Assembly (NCBI GenBank): GCA_002385805.1
Contig: DGEF01000012.1
Coordinates: 1 to 13,013 of the forward strand
Length of the DNA stretch: 13,013 nt
Source of the DNA: Peptococcaceae bacterium UBA3933
GTDB lineage: Bacteria; Bacillota; Peptococcia; Peptococcales; BICA1-8
Reading direction: 5' to 3'
This document shows positions 1-7,667 of this stretch, in pieces (within the stretch, counting starts at the first letter, position 1; every line of letters begins with the position of its first letter). A program made the position numbers and the translations under genes. The notes under the pieces were generated by a model. The model ran no database searches. It was not told the DNA's origin and was given only the letters and a program-made list of their open reading frames with translations.

Positions 1-1
1 C

Positions 2-70
2 CCTATTGCTTATATAGATTTTTTCCCTGAAACTTCAGCCGCTGATGCCGGCCCCGAGGAAAAAAATTAA
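2..70 (+). CDS. possible C-terminal end of an upstream gene (partial)
   Basis: One plus-strand frame is open from the window edge to a TAA at 68-70 and would encode a 22-residue tail ending in GPEEKN. The acidic, proline-containing tail is plausible as a protein C-terminus, but 22 codons are too few to prove coding or name a family. The other two plus frames stop within the first 30 bases. A GC-rich hairpin overlaps the stop. Confidence 0.3.
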   Translation, partial: PIAYIDFFPETSAADAGPEEKN

Positions 71-78
71 ACTCGGGG
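52..78 (+). terminator. GC-rich hairpin, weak terminator candidate
   Basis: CCCCGAG (52-58) and CTCGGGG (72-78) form a perfect 7-bp stem around a 13-base A-rich loop. Only TATTTA follows on the plus strand, so the U-run is poor. It lies between the possible upstream gene end and the sdpR promoter, where a terminator would be expected. Confidence 0.3.
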
Positions 79-80
79 TA

Positions 81-110
81 TTTACATACAGAACACTCAC
101 AAGGTATAAT
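81..110 (+). promoter_or_regulatory. sigma-A promoter of the sdpRI operon
   Basis: A -35 box TTTACA (81-86, five of six consensus bases) is followed after 18 bases by a perfect -10 box TATAAT (105-110). Transcription would start near 117, inside the palindromic operator and about 45 bases before the sdpR start codon. Confidence 0.75.
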
Positions 111-114
111 AGTA

Positions 115-138
115 TTAGATATTTAGATATTTATCTAA
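115..138 (+). promoter_or_regulatory. probable SdpR/ArsR-type operator
   Basis: TTAGATAT occurs twice in tandem (115-122, 123-130), and the second copy forms a perfect inverted repeat, TTAGATA-TT-TATCTAA (123-138). AT-rich inverted repeats of this size at the transcription start are typical binding sites of ArsR-family dimers. Its position just downstream of the -10 box suggests that the regulator encoded next represses its own operon. This is an inference; the partner protein is not proven. Confidence 0.6.
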
Positions 139-163
139 TTATTTAATTGTCGGGGGTGAATTT

Positions 164-448
164 TTGTTTAATCAAAATCTCGTATTTAAAGCTCTGGCCG
201 ATAGTAATCGAAGGAAAATACTAAGCTTACTAAGGGAAAAAGATATGACTGCCGGTGAAATTGCTGATTTTTTTAATATTTCTAAACCTAGCATAAGTCA
301 CCATTTAAATCTTTTAAAACAAGCCCACTTAGTCATTGATGAAAGACAGGGACAAAATATTGTCTATTCTTTGAACACTACCGTATTTCAGGAATTATTA
401 GGTTTTTTTCTTAACTTAGTGGATATAAAGGAGGTAAATAATGAATAA
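164..448 (+). CDS. sdpR: ArsR/SdpR-family winged-helix repressor
   Basis: A 94-residue DNA-binding protein with the compact ArsR winged-helix fold. Residues about 29-52 form the helix-turn-helix, with recognition helix KPSISHHLNLLK at 41-52, followed by the wing around QGQNIVYSL (62-70). There are no cysteines and no metal-site motif, so it is not a metal sensor of the ArsR/SmtB kind. The sequence closely resembles Bacillus SdpR, which represses its own operon and is relieved when the membrane protein SdpI sequesters it. The start is TTG at 164, chosen for the strong GGGGGTGA site at 152-158. The end overlaps the next gene by 8 bases, and its last codons contain that gene's AAAGGAGGT ribosome site, so the two are translationally coupled. 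Confidence 0.9.
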   Translation: MFNQNLVFKALADSNRRKILSLLREKDMTAGEIADFFNISKPSISHHLNLLKQAHLVIDERQGQNIVYSLNTTVFQELLGFFLNLVDIKEVNNE

Positions 449-1094
449 TTTCATTAAAAAAGAATGGACATTTCTTATATTATTAATAATACCCTTCCTT
501 ATCGGCATTTATGTTTATCCCCATTTTCCGGAGCAGGTTCCTACACATTGGAATGTACATGGAGAAGTTGATGGTTATAGTTCCCGTGAATTTGGTGCCT
601 TTGGTCTGCCAGCCATTAATTTAGGAATGTATATCTTGCTTCTTGTTACACCTTATATAGATCCCAAGAAAAAAAACTATGAGAAATTTTCTTCAACGTA
701 CCGTTACCTGCGCTATCTGATGCACATTTTCTTTGGAGCCCTTTACTGTTTGACAATAATGGCGGCTTTAGGCTACCAGATTGATGTAGGTTTATGGATA
801 GCCGCCGGAGTAGCAATACTTTTCATCGCCTTAGGCAATATCATGGGGCGAATTCGCCATAATTATTTTGTTGGCTTTAGGTTACCTTGGACCCTGGCCA
901 ATGAAGATGTTTGGCGTAAAACTCACCTGGTAGGTTCTAAATTAATGGTTGCCGGCGGTGTAGTAGGTTTAATCGGTGTCTTATTAACCGAAAGCACCCT
1001 TCGCTTCATCATTCTAATGCTGGCTCTTTTTCTCCCGATGATTATTACCGGTGTTTATTCGTATTTGTATTTCCGAAAGGTCAGTGAACAATAA
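441..1094 (+). CDS. sdpI: SdpI-family membrane protein (immunity/signal transducer)
   Basis: A 217-residue membrane protein with about six hydrophobic segments. The N-terminal part is a DUF1648 domain with the characteristic PTHWNVHGEVDGY stretch at 34-46. The C-terminal part carries the SdpI signature GNIMGRIRHNYFVGFRLPW (132-150) followed by TLANEDVWRKTH. In Bacillus, SdpI protects against the SdpC cannibalism toxin and holds SdpR at the membrane when toxin is bound. No sdpA, sdpB or sdpC gene is in the window, so here it may give immunity to neighbours' toxins or serve as an envelope-stress sensor; that is inference. Start ATG at 441 with ribosome site AAAGGAGGT (427-435). Confidence 0.9.
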   Translation: MNNFIKKEWTFLILLIIPFLIGIYVYPHFPEQVPTHWNVHGEVDGYSSREFGAFGLPAINLGMYILLLVTPYIDPKKKNYEKFSSTYRYLRYLMHIFFGALYCLTIMAALGYQIDVGLWIAAGVAILFIALGNIMGRIRHNYFVGFRLPWTLANEDVWRKTHLVGSKLMVAGGVVGLIGVLLTESTLRFIILMLALFLPMIITGVYSYLYFRKVSEQ

Positions 1095-1151
1095 GTGAGT
1101 CTAATAGTGAGCGAGACCTCTGACATGCAGGTTTTCAGTATAAGAAAGAGG

Positions 1152-1180
1152 ACCGTAGGTCGTTTATCTACCGAAGGTCG
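1152..1180. repeat. short 18-base-period direct repeat
   Basis: ACCGTAGGTCG (1152-1162) and ACCGAAGGTCG (1170-1180) differ at one base. Each also contains a partial ACC/GGT inverted symmetry. They lie in the non-coding gap between the two convergent operons; no function is visible. Confidence 0.55.
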
Positions 1181-1187
1181 TAATACC

Positions 1188-1222
1188 AGCCACTAGCCAC
1201 TAAAAACTAGCCACTAAAAAAA
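1188..1222. repeat. heptamer tandem repeat (AGCCACT)
   Basis: Successive 7-base units read AGCCACT (1188), AGCCACT (1195), AAAAACT (1202), AGCCACT (1209) and an A7 run (1216). The last unit runs into the terminator's A-tract. It resembles the short heptanucleotide repeats found in intergenic DNA of various bacteria; it is non-coding and of unknown role. Confidence 0.7.
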
Positions 1223-1247
1223 AGTCGCCCCTCGGCGACTTTTTTTA
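1216..1247. terminator. bidirectional intrinsic terminator between sdpI and dsrM
   Basis: AAGTCGCC (1222-1229) and GGCGACTT (1234-1241) pair around the loop CCTC, flanked by A8 on the left and T7 on the right. It therefore gives a stem plus U-run on both strands. On the plus strand it ends the sdpRI transcript; on the minus strand it ends the dsr operon, whose dsrM stop codon (1245-1247) lies in the tract. Confidence 0.92.
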
Positions 1248-2270
1248 GGCTTTGGTAGCAGCCGCTTCGTCTTTACTGAGCTCTTTCTCTAACGGTAACC
1301 CAACAGCGGCCATTTTTTCTCTAAATTCGTCTTCATAAGCTTCATAGGTGTGAACTTCTACAACCGGGTTCCAGGGGTTAATATGTCTTTCGGCCCGGTT
1401 ATTATTAGCCATGTTCCGGGTAGGACTCATAAAGATACCACCCATATGCATTAGCTTACTAAAGGGGAAATAAGCCAAGAGTGTACTAACCATGAAAATA
1501 TGGATATAGAACAAAACGCTTATTCCTTCAGGAACAGTGGGACTAAAGGTAACTAAACCCATAGCCAATTCCTTAATAGCAACTACGTCCACTCTGGAGA
1601 AATATCTCATCAAAATCCCCGTAGCGGCTATAGTGAAAAGTACAAATAAAGGAAAATAATCAGCTGCTAAGGATACATAACGAACCTGAGGAATAACCAC
1701 TCTCCGTAAGAACAGGAAAGTAACAGCTAATAAAAGACCGAAACCGGTAAGATAGAGAGCCTGTAAATCTACATGGAAGAAACCGTCTACATTTTCCAGT
1801 ATCCTGATAAAACCAGGTACCGGGTCTAAGAAAAAGCGTAAATGCCTAACTATAACCAGGAAAAAGGACCAATGGAAAATTAAGCCAAATAACCATAACC
1901 ACTTTTCCCACTGATAAGTTAATTTTCCACCTTCATGAAGGTCAGCTTTTGTGTTTTTGAAAAGGGAACGGAAAAGCAGTACTTCTAAAGCCATTCTTGC
2001 TACTACACCGGCCTTGGAAGAAGGGTTATCTATTTTGTTCTGTTTAATCCAGGGTAAGGACTTTTGTTGGCCACATGTAGTAGGTATCCTGAAAGGAACA
2101 GGGGAACGGGCCCATTTAAGAATCTTGGCAATAAACCCGAAGAAAAACACTCCAAAGGCTAAATAGGGAATGATTACCGCAAAGAGATAATTTAATCCCA
2201 GAACCTCTACACCCAACAATACACCCAAAATGAGTGCACAAGCGATGAGAAAAGAAAACCCAAGACCCAT
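1245..2270 (-). CDS. dsrM: DsrM, cytochrome b subunit of the DsrMKJOP complex
   Basis: A 341-residue integral membrane protein of the NarI/respiratory nitrate reductase gamma type, with about six hydrophobic segments. Two segments open the protein, a cytoplasmic loop (about 55-120) carries a cysteine, and the remaining segments contain the histidines expected to bind b haems (candidates H133, H143, H257, H275). In the known complex DsrM passes electrons between menaquinone and the DsrK iron-sulfur subunit. The ATG overlaps the dsrP stop by one base (TAATG). Dsr complexes usually begin with dsrM, but here it is the last gene. The tail after residue 295 is hydrophilic. General annotation pipelines may call this 'respiratory nitrate reductase subunit gamma'; the dsr neighbours decide the assignment. 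Confidence 0.9.
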   Translation of the reverse strand: MGLGFSFLIACALILGVLLGVEVLGLNYLFAVIIPYLAFGVFFFGFIAKILKWARSPVPFRIPTTCGQQKSLPWIKQNKIDNPSSKAGVVARMALEVLLFRSLFKNTKADLHEGGKLTYQWEKWLWLFGLIFHWSFFLVIVRHLRFFLDPVPGFIRILENVDGFFHVDLQALYLTGFGLLLAVTFLFLRRVVIPQVRYVSLAADYFPLFVLFTIAATGILMRYFSRVDVVAIKELAMGLVTFSPTVPEGISVLFYIHIFMVSTLLAYFPFSKLMHMGGIFMSPTRNMANNNRAERHINPWNPVVEVHTYEAYEDEFREKMAAVGLPLEKELSKDEAAATKA

Positions 2271-3478
2271 TATAATCCCTCATTTCGTGTAGATATTTGG
2301 ATGGTATTAGCAGAATATACATCGGTCTCTCTCTTAACCGAAACAACTATTTTATAAAGTACGCTGACGATAAAAGCTCCAATAGCCCAAATTCCAACAA
2401 TAATTAAGATTTCGGCTAAACCGGGAGTATATTCGGTAATTCTACCCAAGGGATTTTCTACTAAACCACCTATAACAAAACTTAAACCTTTTTCAATCCA
2501 CATGGAAATGAAAACTGAAATACAGCCTATAAGCAAAGTACTTTCTTTTTCTCTGGTCTTTTTGGGAATTAAAAGAACCAAAGCTACTACAGATAAAATA
2601 GCAAATACCCACATAAAAGGAACAAATCCACTATGACCATGCAAGCCAGCAAATAGATACTGTAATGTGGCCATGTGCCCAGGTACCTGGCTATAGAAAG
2701 CTGTAAAGAACTCGACAGCTACCATAAAAATGGTAATACACATAGAATAGGTAACTATTAGAGACAACTTACGAATAGCTTCTTTGCCTGCATCAAACCC
2801 GGCAAATTTCTTTAAAAGGAAACAAATAATTATTAACAGAGCAGGACCGGTAGCAAAAGCAGAAGCCAAAAATTTAGGTGCGATTAATGCGGTTAACCAA
2901 TAGTGTCTACCGGGCAAACCTGAATATAAGAAAGCCGTTACAGTATGAATGCTCACCGCCCAAGGAATAGAAATGTAAATTAGAACTTTAACCCATTTAG
3001 GCGGGTGAACACCTTTACTTTCCGCCTCTAAAACATTCCAACCGATAAATAAATTCAAAAGCAAGTAACCGGATAACACCACCATATCCCAGAACATAGG
3101 AGAGGTGGGTGTAGGATGCAAAATCATATTTAAAACACGCATAGGCATACCCATATCCACTAGGATAAAGAGCATACACATAATAACCGAACCAATAGCT
3201 AAAAACTCACCGACAACTGTAATCCGACCAAATTCTTTCACATTATGCAGGTAGTAAGGTAAAACCAGCATTACTGCAGAAGCGGCCACTCCCACAAAGA
3301 AGGTAAATTGTCCGATATATAACCCCCAGGAAATATCCCGACTCATTCCGGTAACAGTTAACCCTTCAATTAACTGATAAATATAGGCACCCATTCCTAT
3401 GCCTATTAAAACCAGCAGGAAAAACAGCCAACCGTAGAAACTATTATTCCTCTCTTTTATTAAAGCCTTTTCCAGCAT
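2270..3478 (-). CDS. dsrP: DsrP, NrfD/PsrC-type quinone-interacting membrane subunit
   Basis: A 402-residue polytopic membrane protein with about ten hydrophobic segments and the NrfD-family stretch around DISWGLYIGQFTFFVG (48-63). In the complex it is the second quinone-facing membrane subunit and pairs with the iron-sulfur protein DsrO, as NrfC/NrfD pairs do. Start ATG at 3478 has an AAGGAGGGG ribosome site. It begins 13 bases after the dsrO stop and shares one base with the dsrM start, which fits a single transcript and a fixed subunit ratio. Length is in the family range. Confidence 0.92.
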   Translation of the reverse strand: MLEKALIKERNNSFYGWLFFLLVLIGIGMGAYIYQLIEGLTVTGMSRDISWGLYIGQFTFFVGVAASAVMLVLPYYLHNVKEFGRITVVGEFLAIGSVIMCMLFILVDMGMPMRVLNMILHPTPTSPMFWDMVVLSGYLLLNLFIGWNVLEAESKGVHPPKWVKVLIYISIPWAVSIHTVTAFLYSGLPGRHYWLTALIAPKFLASAFATGPALLIIICFLLKKFAGFDAGKEAIRKLSLIVTYSMCITIFMVAVEFFTAFYSQVPGHMATLQYLFAGLHGHSGFVPFMWVFAILSVVALVLLIPKKTREKESTLLIGCISVFISMWIEKGLSFVIGGLVENPLGRITEYTPGLAEILIIVGIWAIGAFIVSVLYKIVVSVKRETDVYSANTIQISTRNEGL

Positions 3479-3491
3479 ATCCTACCCCTCC

Positions 3492-4259
3492 TTATACAAT
3501 ATAAAAGACTTTAGGCTGCGTACCTAGGTTTGTTTTCCGCTGTATGGTATGATGGGCAGCCAGCGCTTTTCTTACTTCGGAATTGGGGTCATCTAAATCA
3601 CCAAAAATAATTCCCCCGTTTTTGCTAGCCTCTACACAAGCAGGTTGTAAACCAACAGCGAGTCTTTCTGCACAGAAATTACATTTTTCCACAACGCCTT
3701 TCATCCTGGTGGGGAACTCCGGATTAATTTCTTCAATATAAGGACGGGGATCTCTAAAGTTAAAACTGCGCGCACCGTAAGGACAAGCAGCTATACAATA
3801 GCGACAGCCTATGCAGCGGTGGAAATCCATCATGACTATGCCTTCTGCATTTTTAAAGGTTGCCTTGGTGGGACATACCCGAACACAGGCTGCATTTTCA
3901 CAATGGTTACAAAGAGCCAGGAATTTTTTATTTTTCATTTCTTCATCCAGATAATCATGTTTATTATCTAAAAATAAATGTTCATAAGTATCAATCCAGG
4001 CCCATTTAATTTCTTCCTTGGGATTTCCAATATCAGGAACATTATGAATCTTATGACAGGCAGCGATACAAGCTTCCAAATCATCTTCCAACTTATTCAC
4101 GTCTATAACCATAGCCCAGTTTTTGGCTTTTTTGGCTTTACTGTCAGGTTTATAAGAACCCGGTGTGCCGGCTAAGACATTTCGTAAAGGCAGCGCACCT
4201 AAGGCTAGGATACTCGCTCCACCAACCTTTAAAAATTTCCTTCTTGAAATATCCATCAT
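3492..4259 (-). CDS. dsrO: DsrO, Tat-exported ferredoxin-like iron-sulfur subunit
   Basis: A 255-residue protein that starts with a twin-arginine signal, SRRKFLK at 5-11, followed by a hydrophobic stretch and a likely cleavage after NVLA (30). The mature part has four cysteine groups: C64/C68; C117, C120, C125, C129; C149, C152, C155, C159; and C193, C196, C208. This arrangement matches NrfC/DsrO proteins carrying several [4Fe-4S] clusters. It would act outside the membrane, wiring the cytochrome DsrJ to DsrP. The ATG at 4259 overlaps the dsrJ stop (ATGA). A second ATG follows at 4256 at better spacing from the GAGGAGGT site, so the true start may be one codon later. Confidence 0.93.
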   Translation of the reverse strand: MMDISRRKFLKVGGASILALGALPLRNVLAGTPGSYKPDSKAKKAKNWAMVIDVNKLEDDLEACIAACHKIHNVPDIGNPKEEIKWAWIDTYEHLFLDNKHDYLDEEMKNKKFLALCNHCENAACVRVCPTKATFKNAEGIVMMDFHRCIGCRYCIAACPYGARSFNFRDPRPYIEEINPEFPTRMKGVVEKCNFCAERLAVGLQPACVEASKNGGIIFGDLDDPNSEVRKALAAHHTIQRKTNLGTQPKVFYIV

Positions 4260-4648
4260 TTTACCTCCTCTGGCTCAACATGACAGGTCCAGCAGTTAGG
4301 TTCTACCCCGGAATAATCATGACAGGCATCACAGAATTCTTCTTTATTGGAATGACACTCTAAACAGGTATTCTGCAAACTCATTAAATATTCCTTACCG
4401 TCTTCGGCCACATATATTCTATTACCTTCCCGCACAACCTGGACCTTCCAGTCATTTAATAACTCCATATGATTAGAACGCATAAATTCAGTGTCTTCAA
4501 TGCATTTTTTCTCATCCAAAGCCTGAATAGCAGGTGTATCCAGACTTAACTCAGGGGCCTTAGACTCTTTCCCTGCACCATACCAGAAAGGAATGGTGAT
4601 TAAAACAACAAATATAGCCAAACCGATAATAACATTACGGTTTTTCAT
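4256..4648 (-). CDS. dsrJ: DsrJ, membrane-anchored trihaem cytochrome c
   Basis: A 130-residue cytochrome with one N-terminal hydrophobic segment (about 6-23) that acts as an anchor or uncleaved signal. Three c-haem sites CxxCH lie at 95-99, 106-110 and 119-123. Upstream, C49 and the RSNHMELL stretch (58-65) are in the region where DsrJ proteins have conserved extra haem ligands; in Allochromatium DsrJ one haem is known to be His/Cys-ligated, and C49 is the candidate here. The start shares one base with the dsrK stop. Its haems need a cytochrome c maturation system, which the same operon supplies (resB, resC). It is the only c-type cytochrome visible in the window. Confidence 0.94.
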   Translation of the reverse strand: MKNRNVIIGLAIFVVLITIPFWYGAGKESKAPELSLDTPAIQALDEKKCIEDTEFMRSNHMELLNDWKVQVVREGNRIYVAEDGKEYLMSLQNTCLECHSNKEEFCDACHDYSGVEPNCWTCHVEPEEVK

Positions 4649-6252
4649 TAGTCATCATCCTCCGTTCCTAAGGGTTCAAAACGGAGATTTTCGGTTCTCT
4701 CCTTTTCCCCTTTCATAACCAGAGCATTACCTACTAATTCATGAAGACCGCAAACCTGAACACCGGGTACCCAGTATTCCATTAAAGGCGGTAAGGTTGC
4801 CCGGTCGATTGCACAAACACAAGCAAGCATATTAACCCCATATTTCTCTTTAACATATTTAACAGCATTGGCTCTTGGTAAACCGCCCCGCATCCGCATT
4901 TCCATGTTCTCATCAGAACCAAGACCTGCCCCTCCGCCGCAACAGAAGGTTTTTTCCTTAATAGTTTCTTCTGGCATTTCATAGAAATCACAGACATGTT
5001 TCAGAATGTATCTTGGTTCTTCTAATAATCCCATTGCCCTGGAAGGGTTGCAGGAATCGTGGAAAGTTACTTTAAGGCCAGCATTACGGCTGGGATCCAG
5101 TTTGATCTTGTTATGTTTGATTAAATCTGCGGTAAATTCTACAACATGGATCATCTTCGTGGATTTAGCGTGTTCAAATACGGTACCGGTAATAGGAGAT
5201 TTAGGTACTTCTAAGAAATCAGCAGGACCGTTCATGGTATCCATATACTGGTGAATAACCCGCCACATGTGACCGCATTCTCCGCCTAAAATCCACTTAA
5301 CGCCTAATCTTTTAGCTTCAGCATAGATTTTGGCATTAAGTCTTTTCATCATTTCATTGGAAGTGAAAAGACCAAAGTTTCCGCCTTCCGAAGCATAGGT
5401 GCTCAAAGTATAATCCAGCCCTATTTCGTGGAAGAGCATTAGTTGACCCATCAGACTAAAAGTTCCCGGATCCGCAAAAACGTCACCGGAAGGTGGCACA
5501 TAAAGAATTTCCGCACCTTTACGGTTAAAGGAAAGATCAATATTAATACCGGTAATATCATAGATATTTTCCTGTAAAAACTCAAAAGAGTCTACTAAAC
5601 CATGAGGCTGAATACCTAAGTGGTTTCCTTTCATGTAACAGTTGGCAACAGGAGTAACAACCCAGTCCACATTGACGCCTATCAGGTTCAAGAGTTCGCG
5701 ACCGATCATAGTGATTTCGGCTGTATCTATGCCGTAGGGACAGAAAACAGAACACCGGCGACACTCTGTACACTGATAGAAGTAATAGAACCACTCTTTG
5801 ACAACATCATAAGTCAGTTCCCGGGCACCTGCCAATCTCCCCAGAATTTTCCCGGCTGTGGTAAAATCCTTACGGTAAACAGAACGTAATAGTTCCGCCC
5901 TTAAAACAGGCATGTTTTTAGGGTCACCGGAACCTAAGTAAAAATGACATTTGTCGGCACAGGCTCCACAGCGAACACAGATATCCATAAAAACACGTAA
6001 AGAACGGAACCTGTCTAACCGATCCCGTAACCCCTCTAAAAGAATCTCTTTCCAGTTTTCGGGAAGTTTCCAGTCCTCGTCTTCAGGTGACCAGTTTCTA
6101 GGATTTGGTAGTCCGACAGTTTTTAGACTCTCGGGTTTGCCGGCATAAATCCAGGTTCCCGGGCGAAAATCTACAGGAGTATCCATCCAGTGGGTTTTTG
6201 GGGGCTGGTAATTTATGACGGCAAGTTCTTCTGGTTTGGGAAGTTTAGCCAT
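4648..6252 (-). CDS. dsrK: DsrK, HdrD-like iron-sulfur catalytic subunit
   Basis: A 534-residue cytoplasmic protein related to the heterodisulfide reductase subunit HdrD. Two ferredoxin-type [4Fe-4S] motifs lie at C92-C95-C98-C102 and C161-C164-C167-C171. The C-terminal half has the CCG-domain cysteines for the non-cubane cluster: C326 (GGECGH), C401 (HDSCNP), the pair C437-C438 in CCGGGAGLGSDEN, and C478/C480. In sulfate and sulfur metabolism DsrK works on the DsrC trisulfide or disulfide, receiving electrons from DsrM; dsrC and dsrAB are not in this window. It has no signal peptide. The start ATG at 6252 follows GAGGGTG, 32 bases after the preceding gene. It is the first dsr gene in this rotated cluster. 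Confidence 0.95.
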   Translation of the reverse strand: MAKLPKPEELAVINYQPPKTHWMDTPVDFRPGTWIYAGKPESLKTVGLPNPRNWSPEDEDWKLPENWKEILLEGLRDRLDRFRSLRVFMDICVRCGACADKCHFYLGSGDPKNMPVLRAELLRSVYRKDFTTAGKILGRLAGARELTYDVVKEWFYYFYQCTECRRCSVFCPYGIDTAEITMIGRELLNLIGVNVDWVVTPVANCYMKGNHLGIQPHGLVDSFEFLQENIYDITGINIDLSFNRKGAEILYVPPSGDVFADPGTFSLMGQLMLFHEIGLDYTLSTYASEGGNFGLFTSNEMMKRLNAKIYAEAKRLGVKWILGGECGHMWRVIHQYMDTMNGPADFLEVPKSPITGTVFEHAKSTKMIHVVEFTADLIKHNKIKLDPSRNAGLKVTFHDSCNPSRAMGLLEEPRYILKHVCDFYEMPEETIKEKTFCCGGGAGLGSDENMEMRMRGGLPRANAVKYVKEKYGVNMLACVCAIDRATLPPLMEYWVPGVQVCGLHELVGNALVMKGEKERTENLRFEPLGTEDDD

Positions 6253-6284
6253 AATAACACCCTCTTTACTTTAAATTTTTTAAT

Positions 6285-6806
6285 TTAGCCTTCATTAGCC
6301 ATATTCACACGTTCCAGTAAATCGCACCTTTTTCTTAATTCACTTACACGCAGTTGATAAATTTTTTCCCTGCACTGCATATAGATATTAAAAGCTAAAA
6401 GCATAGCTTCATCTACTCTGGTCTCAAAAGCCAGTAAATCCCGGACTGATATTCGCACCCGGTTTTTACCCACAGAAACTTCTTCACGGACAAGACCTTT
6501 TAATAAAAGCAAAAAATATAGGGCTTGGGAGGGGGACAGATCCTGAACAGCTTTAATGCGGATAATTTTGTCCAGATAAAGACTTAAATTATCAGTGGTT
6601 TTCTCCTGGAGAAGTTCTTCATAAACACCTTGAAGCCCTTCATAAAAACTATTTCCTACCGGATTTGTAAAAATATTTTGTAAGTTTCCCCAAAACCTGG
6701 TAGTTTCAGCTGGATATTCTTGCAAAACAAGTTTAAACCACTTTTCTAAAATATTATCTTTATTCTGAAGCAAAAAATCCTTAAGGGTTGCATCGCTATG
6801 ATCCAT
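6285..6806 (-). CDS. RsbRD N-terminal-domain protein (globin-like sensor domain)
   Basis: A 173-residue soluble protein made up almost wholly of an RsbRD_N-type helical domain. Typical features are EKWFKLVLQEYP (21-32), the TNPVGNSFYEGL region (47-58), and a second half rich in amphipathic helices ending near 165. In stressosome proteins this non-haem globin-like domain senses signals in front of a STAS domain; no STAS domain is present here. Stand-alone copies next to dsr genes are, as I recall, seen in other sulfate reducers, but the function is unknown. Start ATG at 6806 has an excellent GGAGGTGAG site. Gaps of 32 bases on both sides place it in the operon between cytochrome maturation and dsrK. 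A regulatory or assembly role is inference. Confidence 0.8.
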   Translation of the reverse strand: MDHSDATLKDFLLQNKDNILEKWFKLVLQEYPAETTRFWGNLQNIFTNPVGNSFYEGLQGVYEELLQEKTTDNLSLYLDKIIRIKAVQDLSPSQALYFLLLLKGLVREEVSVGKNRVRISVRDLLAFETRVDEAMLLAFNIYMQCREKIYQLRVSELRKRCDLLERVNMANEG

Positions 6807-6838
6807 CTAGCCTCACCTCCTCTCACCAACCCAGTGCA

Positions 6839-7663
6839 TTATACATAACTATGAAGACCCGGCAACAGGTAGGTTACACCAATAAAAGTAAACATTACTG
6901 CTCCAAAACCTAATATTGATAGATAAGCTGCTTTTTTGCCTTTCCAGCCCACCATAAATCGTACATGGAGATAAACTGAATAGATAAACCAGGTTATTAA
7001 CGCCCAGGTTTCTTTAGGGTCCCAACTCCAATAAGAACCCCAGGAATATTCAGCCCAAACCGCACCTGTTACCAGCATAATGGTTAAAAAAGGAAGACCG
7101 ACAAAAACCAGTTTGTAAGAAAGGTCATCCAATAAATCAAGAGAAGGTAAAGCTCTCGCCCATTTGCTTTCTGTTCCCATGCTGTTTTGTTTTTCTTTAA
7201 GCAAGTACATTATTGCCAAAACAAAAGAAAGGGCAAAGGCACCGTAAGCAATGACTGCCGTCAAAACGTGGATAACCAGCCAGGGACTTCTAAGAGCAGG
7301 CATAAGGGGCCTTACAGAGTTGTCCAAGGTAATTAACCATGCCATGAGCCCAATAATCAACGGTAAAACAAATAAGCCGGCAGCAGTCAAATTATGTCGG
7401 TAATCAATGATTATAAAAATAAGGGAGATAGCCCAGGCAAAACATAAACCAAACTCATAGGTATTTGTTAAAGGAAGCCCGGCTATGAGAACAGTCCTTA
7501 TTCCTAACAGCAAGGTAGTAAGGCCAAAACCTAAGAGATTAATACCCCGTGCAATTTTTCGTACTTTTTCCCGAGGGGAATAGAAAACGTATATTAATAA
7601 GCCAAAAGCCGATACATAACAAAGCAAAGTAACCAGCATTAAAGGAGTTTGCAAACTTTCCAT
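6839..7663 (-). CDS. resC: ResC/CcsA-type cytochrome c haem lyase subunit
   Basis: A 274-residue membrane protein with about eight hydrophobic segments. It has the tryptophan-rich WWD motif characteristic of haem-handling proteins (W203, W208, W212, W214-D215-P216, W220) and conserved-type histidines H132, H233 and H271. With ResB it forms the System II synthase that exports haem and ligates it to CxxCH sites of apocytochromes outside the membrane. The start lies 4 bases after the resB stop with an AAAGGGGGA site. No thiol-redox partner (ResA/CcsX or CcdA) is in the window, so these must be elsewhere. Databases often call this protein CcsB/CcsA. Confidence 0.93.
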   Translation of the reverse strand: MESLQTPLMLVTLLCYVSAFGLLIYVFYSPREKVRKIARGINLLGFGLTTLLLGIRTVLIAGLPLTNTYEFGLCFAWAISLIFIIIDYRHNLTAAGLFVLPLIIGLMAWLITLDNSVRPLMPALRSPWLVIHVLTAVIAYGAFALSFVLAIMYLLKEKQNSMGTESKWARALPSLDLLDDLSYKLVFVGLPFLTIMLVTGAVWAEYSWGSYWSWDPKETWALITWFIYSVYLHVRFMVGWKGKKAAYLSILGFGAVMFTFIGVTYLLPGLHSYV

Positions 7664-7667
7664 GGGC

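Noticed and set aside
4782..5889. Open frames antisense to or out of frame with dsrK
   Set aside because: They lie wholly within dsrK, which has full-length family similarity and all its cluster cysteines; the alternatives show no motif or ribosome site.
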